Part shown: positions 1 to 5,008 of the stretch, piece by piece
How the letters are laid out: each line of letters starts with the position of its first letter
How positions within the stretch are numbered: position 1 is the stretch's first letter
Source: Actinomycetota bacterium
GTDB lineage: Bacteria > Actinomycetota > Geothermincolia > Fen-727 > JAQURN01
Length of the DNA stretch: 5,008 nucleotides
NCBI GenBank assembly: GCA_028715585.1
Contig: JAQURN010000105.1
Span: 1-5,008, forward strand
Reading direction: 5' to 3'
Translations under genes and position numbers: made by a program
The notes under the pieces: model-generated
What the model was told of the DNA's origin: nothing
The model's input: only the letters and a program-made list of their open reading frames with translations
Databases searched by the model: none

Positions 1-265
1 GTTCAGCAGGACGCTTACCAAGTGCGAGCTTCGTGAATTGGCTCCGAGTCTGCTTTGCCTGGTCGTCCAGGCTCGCTCTTTCCTATACAAGATGGTAAGA
101 ATTATTGCTGGGGTAATACTCGAAGTTGGAACTGGGAGGATGACCGTCGAGGAGCTGGAGGGGAATCTTCGCGATGGAGATTCGCCATGTTGCGCTCCTC
201 TCCCTCCCCACGGGCTTTTTTTGTGGGAAGTTTCCTATCCGGAGGATAGAATTCGCCCTGACTGA
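1..265 (+). CDS. truA: tRNA pseudouridine synthase A, C-terminal part (5' end outside window)
   Basis: This is the last 87 codons of a frame already open at position 2 and ending at TGA 263-265. The family converts uridines 38-40 of the tRNA anticodon arm to pseudouridine in the cytoplasm. Seen here: the TruA signature SFLYKMVRIIAG (visible residues 26-37), followed by ILEVGTGRM and the C-terminal PPHGLFLWEVSYPE, which matches the usual 'AP.HGL.L..V.YP' ending. The catalytic Asp lies in the N-terminal half, upstream of the window, so activity cannot be judged. A TTG at position 38 is not a credible start, because homology (RTLTKCEL before it) continues upstream of it. The canonical 'AGPTAPA' stretch is replaced by SPCCAPLPP, a small deviation. 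The next gene is 65 bp downstream on the same strand. Confidence 0.93.
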   Translation, partial: FSRTLTKCELRELAPSLLCLVVQARSFLYKMVRIIAGVILEVGTGRMTVEELEGNLRDGDSPCCAPLPPHGLFLWEVSYPEDRIRPD

Positions 266-275
266 GTGTTAAAAT
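247..275 (+). promoter_or_regulatory. weak candidate promoter for the amidase gene
   Basis: TAAAAT at 270-275 matches the -10 consensus at five of six bases. It lies 17 bp after TAGAAT (247-252), which matches the -35 consensus at only three of six. Transcription would begin near 282 and give a leader of about 50 nt before the ATG at 331. The region is AT-rich, so a chance match is easy; the amidase could equally be read through from truA. Confidence 0.2.
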
Positions 276-314
276 TTTTTATTGTTGACCATTATTGTTA
301 TTTGGGGCGAATTC
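249..314. repeat. 10-bp perfect inverted repeat flanking the truA-amidase spacer
   Basis: GAATTCGCCC at 249-258 is exactly reverse-complementary to GGGCGAATTC at 305-314. The arms are separated by 46 AT-rich bases. The left arm lies within the last codons of truA. The right arm ends one base before the AGGTG ribosome site of the amidase. In a read-through transcript the arms could pair and place a stem next to the ribosome site. The internal GAATTC is itself palindromic, so only the CGCC(C)/(G)GGCG part adds independent pairing. There is no U-run after the right arm, so it is not a typical terminator. Confidence 0.55.
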
Positions 315-315
315 C

Positions 316-320
316 AGGTG
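316..320 (+). promoter_or_regulatory. ribosome binding site of the amidase gene
   Basis: AGGTG lies 10 nt before the ATG at 331 and is the only purine-rich anti-16S match upstream. It supports that ATG as the start. Confidence 0.55.
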
Positions 321-330
321 ACTCGAAACT

Positions 331-1434
331 ATGGACGGAAAAGATTTCTTCGAATTTGAGCCTGAGGAACTGGATATGGAGACCGGCGGGCGCAAGGAGC
401 GCAAAGGTCGCCGCCGAAACGCAGCCATTGCGGCTGTCATTTTTATTCTTGCCTGCGCTCTCATCTCGGGCTTAGTTTTTTTATTTTCCAAAGTTTCCTC
501 CGGGCCTCGCGCCCCAAAAGTAGTGGGAATGACTTATGAAGGCGCCAAACAGAAGGTCACATCCTTGGGGCTCGGGATACAAATCGATCCGGCGCAGGAC
601 AGCTCGGGCGATTGTTCTTCCTTGAAGGTGGAATCTCAAGACCCGAAGCCTGGCGCTAGACTCAAGAAGGGCGAGATGATAATTGTGCGTCTCGAGGGTC
701 TTCTTGAGTCCGAGAAAATCTTCGATGAGGATAAAACTTCAGAGCCTAAAGAAGACGAGACACAAAATGTTCCCCAGCCAGCGGTTCCCCCGTCCTCCCC
801 TCCTGGCGGCGCGAGTGGCGGGAGTGGTATAAGAATATGCCTCGACCCCGGCCATTCTTCAGGACAGCCTTCGAGCGATATCGATCCCCAAACGGGTCTG
901 GATGTTCGCGACAGTGCTGGGGCTCCCGGGGAGCGTGAGGCGGTGTGGGAGCTTGCGGTTAAGACCAAGGGGCTCCTGGAGCAGGCTGGCTACGTGGTGG
1001 TTTTGACGAAGAATGGACCCGACGAATACTCGAGTTTTCGCAAAAGGGCTGACATTGGAAACTCATGCGCGATAATGGTTCGACTTCACTACGACGAAAA
1101 TATGCACGCGATACTTTACCCCCCAGCCAGAGGATACAAAAAACATGGGAGCAATATCGTATATGTTGACCCAAACGTGGCTGCCTCGAGCAAAAAGCTA
1201 GCGGAGGCGATGCTTCCATCGCTCAAAAAGGTCGGCGTCACGAAAATTAGCCCAGACACCTCGGGCACTTCCAACAATACCGGCCCCGCCTTGACCGGCT
1301 CCGTCCTTTCTCTGGTGCCGGTCGTTCTCATCGAAAACGACCCGCGGATGGTCAGAAATAATCCCTCAGGAACTGATAGGGTTGCAAGAGCGATTACGGA
1401 GGGAATCCAGGCCTATTTTAGCTCCAGTCGGTAG
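331..1434 (+). CDS. membrane-anchored PASTA-domain N-acetylmuramoyl-L-alanine amidase (Amidase_3)
   Basis: A 367-residue zinc amidase predicted to cut the bond between N-acetylmuramic acid and L-alanine in peptidoglycan outside the membrane. Domains in order: an acidic then very basic cytoplasmic tail (1-30, with RKERKGRRR), one membrane segment (about 31-52), one PASTA repeat (about 62-122, starting APKVVGM and ending near MIIVRLEG), an acidic then Pro/Gly/Ser linker (124-166), and the amidase domain (167-365). Expected zinc ligands are His175 in LDPGH, Glu201 in GERE and His253 in VRLHYD. Glu335 in VLIEND fits the catalytic Glu. The last two motifs deviate from the usual 'SIHaN' and 'E.GF.SN', so this is a divergent member. 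The positive-inside rule gives an N-in, C-out topology. PASTA domains are known to bind murein or lipid-linked precursors, so here the domain probably targets the enzyme. The ATG is chosen because of the AGGTG 10 nt upstream. Confidence 0.9.
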   Translation: MDGKDFFEFEPEELDMETGGRKERKGRRRNAAIAAVIFILACALISGLVFLFSKVSSGPRAPKVVGMTYEGAKQKVTSLGLGIQIDPAQDSSGDCSSLKVESQDPKPGARLKKGEMIIVRLEGLLESEKIFDEDKTSEPKEDETQNVPQPAVPPSSPPGGASGGSGIRICLDPGHSSGQPSSDIDPQTGLDVRDSAGAPGEREAVWELAVKTKGLLEQAGYVVVLTKNGPDEYSSFRKRADIGNSCAIMVRLHYDENMHAILYPPARGYKKHGSNIVYVDPNVAASSKKLAEAMLPSLKKVGVTKISPDTSGTSNNTGPALTGSVLSLVPVVLIENDPRMVRNNPSGTDRVARAITEGIQAYFSSSR

Positions 1435-1460
1435 AAGGGAACTGCGCGCTAGTTGGAGGC
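1435..1460. other. 26-bp convergent gap with no recognisable terminator
   Basis: The amidase stop (TAG 1432-1434) and the synthetase stop (TGA on the minus strand, 1463-1461) face each other. Only tiny dyads are present: AACT/AGTT around GCGCGC at 1440-1454, and AGGCT-C-AGCCT at 1457-1467. Neither has a T-run on either strand, so termination is probably Rho-dependent or the two transcripts overlap. Confidence 0.5.
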
Positions 1461-2885
1461 TCAGCCTGAGTTGATGGTGGATATCGCACGAATGGCGCTC
1501 TCCGTCGAGCCGAACACGGCAATTCCGCCCTCGAGCAATTGACTGCGAATTTTTCTGAGGGATTTTTCTATTTCTATGTCGCTCTCCCCGCAAGCCCGGG
1601 AATAAAGGGAAACCGCAATGGGTTTCCCGCTTTCCTGCCTTGCTTCCGAGAAGATGCGCGCCAGTTCCGAGAGCATGTCTTCCCCAGCGATTGGATATGC
1701 CAGGTTGTAGGCAAGGTCAAAGAGAAAGACATCGGTAGTATCGTTTGAGACTGCCTGTGAAACAATCTGGCGGAAGAGAGGAGGGGGGGTAATGGGAGTT
1801 CCTATGTCCAAAGGGTTTGATGCCACAGCCCCTGGATACCCCAGGAGTCTTCTCATTTCTTCCAAGGTTTTGTTCGAGAGAGGAGGAATCTCGAGTCCTT
1901 CCTCGATTGCCTTGTCGGCGCCATATGTCCCCAGCCCTCCTCCACCTCCAGCGATGAGAAGCCGCCTTCCAGGGTTTCTCCCTATGTGTTTTAGCGCCAC
2001 AAAAGTATCCACTATCTCCTCGACTCCAGAGGTTCTCATTACTCCTTTGGAGCGGAGGAAACAATCCCATATCCGCGACTCCCCAGCCATTGAGCCAGTG
2101 TGGGAGAGTACTGCCCTTCTCGAGACTTCGGTGTCTCCAGCCTTCCACACGATTAGCGGTTTTTTTGCGGCAGTCTCTTCGATTACCCTCTTGAACTCAG
2201 CTCCATTTTTCGTTCCCTCTATGTAGCAACCGATGATGCTTGTGCTGGGGTCAGCTGAGAAATAGCGCAGGAGGTCGCACTCATCTATATCAGCTGCGTT
2301 TCCGTAGCTTACCGCCGCGCTGAAGTTTATCCCCAGGCTGTTTCCAAGGCGCGCCACCTGGACTCCAAATCCCCCGCTCTGAGAGATAAATGCTACATCT
2401 CCAGGTTCTTTCGATAGGTCGTGCCCTGGGAGCATCGTTATACAATTCCTTGGGTTGTAGATGCCGAAGCAGTTCGGCCCAATTATCCTGAATCCTCCAT
2501 CGTGGGCGATTTTCAGGGCTTCTTCTTCCAGGAGTTTTCCCTCCTCGCCAATCTCGCGAAAGCCAGAGGCTATGATGACGACGCATTTAGTTCCACGGGA
2601 GGCGCAGTCTTTGAGGATGTCCATTGAGCGGTGAGCGGGAATTGTGAGGTAAACCACATCTGGGGGCTCGGGGAGGTCTGCCACGCTGGGGTAGGACTCG
2701 AACCCCAGGACTCGTGACGCGTTCCTGTTTACCGGATAGATGGGACCTTTGAAACCCATCTTGAGGTGGGATTGCATTATCTGATGCCCGAACTTCTCTG
2801 GAGAATTTGAGGCGCCTACTATTGCTAGGGAGCGCGCGTTCAATATGCTATGGATTTCCTCGAAACTTGGCTTTGTTTCCAGCAC
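1461..2885 (-). CDS. acyl-CoA synthetase (NDP-forming) alpha subunit, CoA-binding/ligase type
   Basis: A 474-residue protein of the ADP-forming acetyl/acyl-CoA synthetase family (succinyl-CoA synthetase superfamily). The family interconverts acyl-CoA + ADP + Pi with acid + ATP + CoA in the cytoplasm. Seen, numbered from the chosen GTG: a Rossmann CoA-binding domain (about 15-115; SLAIVGAS, GPIYPVN, LPEPPDVVYLTIPA), a second CoA-ligase domain with GPNCFGIYNP (136-145), ISQSGGFG and SYGNAADID, then LSHTGSMAG with the expected phosphorylated His262. A third flavodoxin-like ligase domain follows (LLIAGGGGGLGT...NPLDIG). The length fits a stand-alone alpha subunit; the ATP-grasp beta part is absent and no partner lies in the window. 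The frame is open to a GTG at 2927 (488 aa). I prefer the GTG at 2885 because GGAGG sits 6 nt before it, and a consensus -10 at 2933-2928 would start transcription inside or after the first GTG. Substrate is unknown. Confidence 0.9.
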   Translation of the reverse strand: MLETKPSFEEIHSILNARSLAIVGASNSPEKFGHQIMQSHLKMGFKGPIYPVNRNASRVLGFESYPSVADLPEPPDVVYLTIPAHRSMDILKDCASRGTKCVVIIASGFREIGEEGKLLEEEALKIAHDGGFRIIGPNCFGIYNPRNCITMLPGHDLSKEPGDVAFISQSGGFGVQVARLGNSLGINFSAAVSYGNAADIDECDLLRYFSADPSTSIIGCYIEGTKNGAEFKRVIEETAAKKPLIVWKAGDTEVSRRAVLSHTGSMAGESRIWDCFLRSKGVMRTSGVEEIVDTFVALKHIGRNPGRRLLIAGGGGGLGTYGADKAIEEGLEIPPLSNKTLEEMRRLLGYPGAVASNPLDIGTPITPPPLFRQIVSQAVSNDTTDVFLFDLAYNLAYPIAGEDMLSELARIFSEARQESGKPIAVSLYSRACGESDIEIEKSLRKIRSQLLEGGIAVFGSTESAIRAISTINSG

Positions 2886-2891
2886 TTTTTT

Positions 2892-2896
2892 CCTCC
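2892..2896 (-). promoter_or_regulatory. strong ribosome binding site that decides the synthetase start
   Basis: On the minus strand GGAGG is followed by six A residues and then GTG (2885-2883). This is a textbook Shine-Dalgarno spacing. The upstream alternative GTG (2927-2925) has no comparable site. Confidence 0.75.
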
Positions 2897-2927
2897 AATC
2901 CCCCTTCTTTCTTGTCGCGATTTTCAC

Positions 2928-2956
2928 ATTATATCTTCATTTCATCTTCAGTCGCG
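2928..2956 (-). promoter_or_regulatory. candidate promoter of the acyl-CoA synthetase gene
   Basis: A perfect TATAAT on the minus strand occupies 2933-2928. The hexamer 17 bp upstream (2956-2951, CGCGAC) is a poor -35, so an activator or another sigma contact may be needed. The predicted start near 2921 leaves a leader of about 36 nt before the GTG at 2885, with GGAGG inside it. Confidence 0.4.
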
Positions 2957-2980
2957 GAGGAATGGGGTTTCGTGAAGATG
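2933..2980. repeat. three copies of heptamer ATCTTCA/TGAAGAT between divergent genes (possible operator)
   Basis: ATCTTCA occurs at 2933-2939 and 2944-2950, start to start 11 bp, about one helical turn. TGAAGAT, its reverse complement, occurs at 2973-2979. The outer pair forms a perfect 8-bp inverted repeat, CATCTTCA (2943-2950) with TGAAGATG (2973-2980). On each strand TGAAGAT lies just upstream of, or overlapping, a TATAAT hexamer. This is the geometry expected of a regulator site serving both genes, but the unit is short and could be chance. Confidence 0.35.
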
Positions 2981-2991
2981 TGAGCTATAAT
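2963..2991 (+). promoter_or_regulatory. candidate promoter of the C25 protease gene
   Basis: A perfect TATAAT lies at 2986-2991. The hexamer 17 bp upstream (TGGGGT, 2963-2968) matches the -35 consensus poorly. Transcription would begin near 2998, giving a leader of about 68 nt before the ATG at 3066. Confidence 0.35.
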
Positions 2992-3053
2992 GCGTAGGGA
3001 AGTAAGGGTTATAACGACCTGTTTTTAGATGTGCCTGTCAGGGTTTCCCCCAT

Positions 3054-3057
3054 AGGA
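3054..3057 (+). promoter_or_regulatory. ribosome binding site of the C25 protease gene
   Basis: AGGA lies 8 nt before the ATG at 3066. An in-frame TAA at 3012-3014 closes the frame upstream. A second ATG four codons later (3078) is less well placed. Confidence 0.5.
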
Positions 3058-3065
3058 TTTTACCA

Positions 3066-5008
3066 ATGAAGAAAAAGATGATTACTAGGAAAGCCCTCAG
3101 CTTGTGCGCGTTCGTGGTTGCCTTTTTCATGCTGGTTTGTACTTTTTCCCTTGTGATTCCCGCATCCGCGGGAGTGCAATCTCCTACTTCGCTCACACTT
3201 TCCTTCGATTTCCCAGAGCTCGAAGTCAAAAGAGGGGCTGATGGAACGGTAAGCCTTTACATGGAAGGCTGGCCCCCTGAAAGTAAACCAGGCCTTCCGT
3301 GTCTTCCCTCCAAAATTCTCTCGATTGCGCTGCCACCAGGAATGAAAGCACGCGAAGTAACACGCATCAGCAGCGAGTGGCAGACTGTTTCTGGAACAAA
3401 CCTTGTAGAGTGGGGTCAGCCACCAGCGTCTTCAGCGGAACCCCCTGCCAGAGTTTCGGCTAACAGGGGCGTCTATGATTCCGATTCACCATACCCAGCG
3501 GAATCAATATCCCTTGAGGGGAATGGCATGATGCGGCAATACTCGATAGCCAAGATAAAAATTACCCCTGTTCAATATCTCCCGAAGCGAGGGGTATTAA
3601 AGAGATGCCTCAGTTTAAAACTCGTAGTCAAGTGTGCTTCCCTGGAGGAAGACAAAAGAGCCTATGAGCTTCTTGGCGAGTCCCCCGATAGCCTGGCGGC
3701 AGAGGTTATCGACAACTTCGAACAAGCTAGTCCTTGGTATGAGAGCGAAGCGGGAAGTGGGGAAAAATCTTTGGCTCTAGCGCCTTCTGGCAGTGGCGAT
3801 ATTGCTGACTATCTCATAGTAGCTCCAGATTCACTTACCAGCGCGGTTGCTCCTCTAAAGACTTACAAGGAATCCCAGGGCTTGAGCGTGCTTACGAGGT
3901 CCACCTCTTGGATAGAGTCTAATTCGAGCGGGGTTGATTTCCAAGAAAAGCTTCGCAACTACTTGAAAGAAAACTACGCAAGCCTCGGAATCGATTATGT
4001 CCTGCTCGTGGGAACCGATTCCTCTCTTCCCATGAGGCGTTGCTACACGCCAGTTGGTGAATCCGACGACTATACCCCCACGGATTATTACTACTCGGAC
4101 TTGAGTGGTGACTGGGACTTGAATGACGATGGCGAATACGGGCAGTTTGGCGTTGATGACGAAGATGGCGGCGTTGATTTTTACCCCGAGGTCTCGGTCG
4201 GTCGAATTCCAGTTGATGACGCCGCGGAAGTCACTTCGATTTGCGACAAGATAGTGAGCTTTTCCCAAGATGAGGGGGAATGGAAAGGAAAGGCGCTGTT
4301 ACTTGGGGCTATCCTCAATTTCAAAAACGAGGATAACATTCTGTTTTACCCTGCTACTTTTGGTTCCGCCCTGATGGAGGAGATAAAAACTGGCATAACA
4401 ATTCCCGCGGGTTGCTCCAATACCACGATGTACGAGAAGGAAGGGCTCAAGCCAGACCTTACTCCATGCGACCAAGAGCTCACAAGAGACAACGTGCTTA
4501 GCGAATTCCCAAATGGCTACGGGATGGTGACATGGAACGCGCACGGCAGCCGCGAAGGCGCTTGGAGGAAATGGTGGTCAAGTGATGATGACGGAGATGG
4601 CGTGGCTGATTCTTCTGAGATGTCCTGGGAAGCATTCATCGAGTCCAGTGACACAGCTCTATTTGACGATATTCATCCAGGAATAGTCTTTGCATGCGCT
4701 TGTGATAATGCCTACCCGGAAAATTCAAACAACCTTGGGGCTGCCCTGATGAAAAAGGGCGCTTCCGCTTTCGTGGGAGCCTCTCGCGTCTCCTGGTACA
4801 CTCCCGGATGGAAAACCAAAGACTCGGGTGGCAACGCTTCTCTCGACTATTTCTTTTTCCATTATCTGGTGAACGAAAGCTATAGTGTCGGAGAGGCGTT
4901 GAGGTTGAGCGACATCCAATACAAAGAGCATTATTGTGGGTGGAGAGGCAAGAGCTACGCCAACCTATATGGCTTCAACCTGTTTGGGGACCCCTCTATG
5001 AAGCTTGG
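3066..5008 (+). CDS. secreted gingipain-like cysteine protease (peptidase family C25), 3' end outside window
   Basis: An uninterrupted frame of 647 codons runs off the window edge. C25 enzymes are secreted caspase-fold cysteine endopeptidases made with an inhibitory pro-domain. Seen: a signal peptide (1-35; KKK start, hydrophobic core, PASA before Gly36); a pro-domain (about 36-190) with the usual PGLPCLPSK and 'LPPG' and a later PVQYLPKRG; a low-complexity linker; and a catalytic domain from DYLIVAPDS (about 248) through IDYVLLVGTD (309-318), DLNDDG (351-356), VGRIP (378-382) and GDPSM near the edge. His493 in NAHGS and Cys546 in ACDNA fit the catalytic pair; Cys544 is a less likely alternative. 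Between them DDDGDGVADSSE (507-518) reads as a full EF-hand calcium loop. C25 proteins usually carry further C-terminal domains, which would lie beyond 5008. Substrate specificity (Arg, Lys or other) cannot be told. The gene is divergent from the acyl-CoA synthetase. Confidence 0.88.
   Translation, partial: MKKKMITRKALSLCAFVVAFFMLVCTFSLVIPASAGVQSPTSLTLSFDFPELEVKRGADGTVSLYMEGWPPESKPGLPCLPSKILSIALPPGMKAREVTRISSEWQTVSGTNLVEWGQPPASSAEPPARVSANRGVYDSDSPYPAESISLEGNGMMRQYSIAKIKITPVQYLPKRGVLKRCLSLKLVVKCASLEEDKRAYELLGESPDSLAAEVIDNFEQASPWYESEAGSGEKSLALAPSGSGDIADYLIVAPDSLTSAVAPLKTYKESQGLSVLTRSTSWIESNSSGVDFQEKLRNYLKENYASLGIDYVLLVGTDSSLPMRRCYTPVGESDDYTPTDYYYSDLSGDWDLNDDGEYGQFGVDDEDGGVDFYPEVSVGRIPVDDAAEVTSICDKIVSFSQDEGEWKGKALLLGAILNFKNEDNILFYPATFGSALMEEIKTGITIPAGCSNTTMYEKEGLKPDLTPCDQELTRDNVLSEFPNGYGMVTWNAHGSREGAWRKWWSSDDDGDGVADSSEMSWEAFIESSDTALFDDIHPGIVFACACDNAYPENSNNLGAALMKKGASAFVGASRVSWYTPGWKTKDSGGNASLDYFFFHYLVNESYSVGEALRLSDIQYKEHYCGWRGKSYANLYGFNLFGDPSMKL

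Noticed and set aside
207..227. Hairpin CCCAC/GTGGG with a T-run in the loop
   Set aside because: It lies inside truA coding sequence, the T-run is in the loop rather than after the stem, and the stem is only 5 bp.
38..265. Separate small 75-residue gene starting at TTG 38
   Set aside because: TruA homology continues upstream of position 38 in the same frame, so this is the tail of a larger gene.
266..300. T-run after truA as a rho-independent terminator
   Set aside because: No GC-rich stem precedes the T-run at 275-280.
285..313. TTGACC at 285-290 as the -35 box of an amidase promoter
   Set aside because: No acceptable -10 follows at 15-18 bp; the sequence there is CGAATT/GAATTC.
1717..2226. 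Open frames of 143-144 codons on both strands within the synthetase gene
   Set aside because: They are alternative-frame shadows of a gene with clear domain homology across its full length; their translations show no recognisable motif and no ribosome site.
3009..3015. Second -10-like TTATAAC before the protease gene
   Set aside because: It lacks any -35 match at the proper spacing and is weaker than TATAAT at 2986-2991.
3855..4931. Minus-strand open frames opposite the C25 protease
   Set aside because: The plus-strand frame is continuous from 3066 with strong family motifs; the antisense frames have no recognisable content.
1..5008. CRISPR arrays, tRNA/rRNA genes, insertion sequences, phage genes
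   Set aside because: No spaced direct repeats, cloverleaf or rRNA-like segments, transposase motifs or terminal repeats were seen on either strand.

Overview
The window is bacterial and protein-coding almost throughout. It shows Shine-Dalgarno-type ribosome sites, a tRNA pseudouridine synthase and a peptidoglycan amidase. The membrane-anchored PASTA-amidase points to a cell with an exposed murein wall, possibly a monoderm lineage. A nucleotide-forming acyl-CoA synthetase alpha subunit is common in anaerobic bacteria and archaea. I cannot name the phylum from the sequence; an uncultured anaerobic lineage is only a guess.

Layout. Positions 1-265 (+) hold the 3' end of truA. After a short AT-rich gap flanked by a perfect 10-bp inverted repeat comes a complete 367-residue amidase gene (331-1434, +) with a cytoplasmic tail, one membrane segment, one PASTA domain, a flexible linker and an Amidase_3 zinc domain. 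It converges, with a 26-bp gap, on a complete gene on the minus strand (about 2885 down to 1461) for an alpha-type acyl-CoA synthetase (NDP-forming) with the conserved phospho-histidine motif but no ATP-grasp part. A roughly 180-bp divergent intergenic region has a consensus -10 hexamer on each strand and three copies of the heptamer ATCTTCA/TGAAGAT. From 3066 to the window edge (+) runs an open 5' part, 647 codons, of a secreted gingipain-like (peptidase family C25) protease with signal peptide, pro-domain and a caspase-like catalytic domain.

How the parts relate. truA and the amidase are co-directional and may share transcription, an arrangement reminiscent of the truA...cwlD neighbourhood of Bacillus. 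The synthetase and the protease are divergently transcribed and could be co-regulated through the shared intergenic region. A link between extracellular protein breakdown (C25 protease) and energy conservation from acyl-CoA (NDP-forming synthetase) would make sense in a peptide-fermenting anaerobe, but it is inference from adjacency only. I see no RNA genes, insertion sequences, CRISPR arrays or phage genes, and no convincing rho-independent terminator. I do not see a clearly new multi-gene system; the C25 protease with an EF-hand-type loop between its catalytic residues and the divergent promoter architecture are the items most worth a second look.
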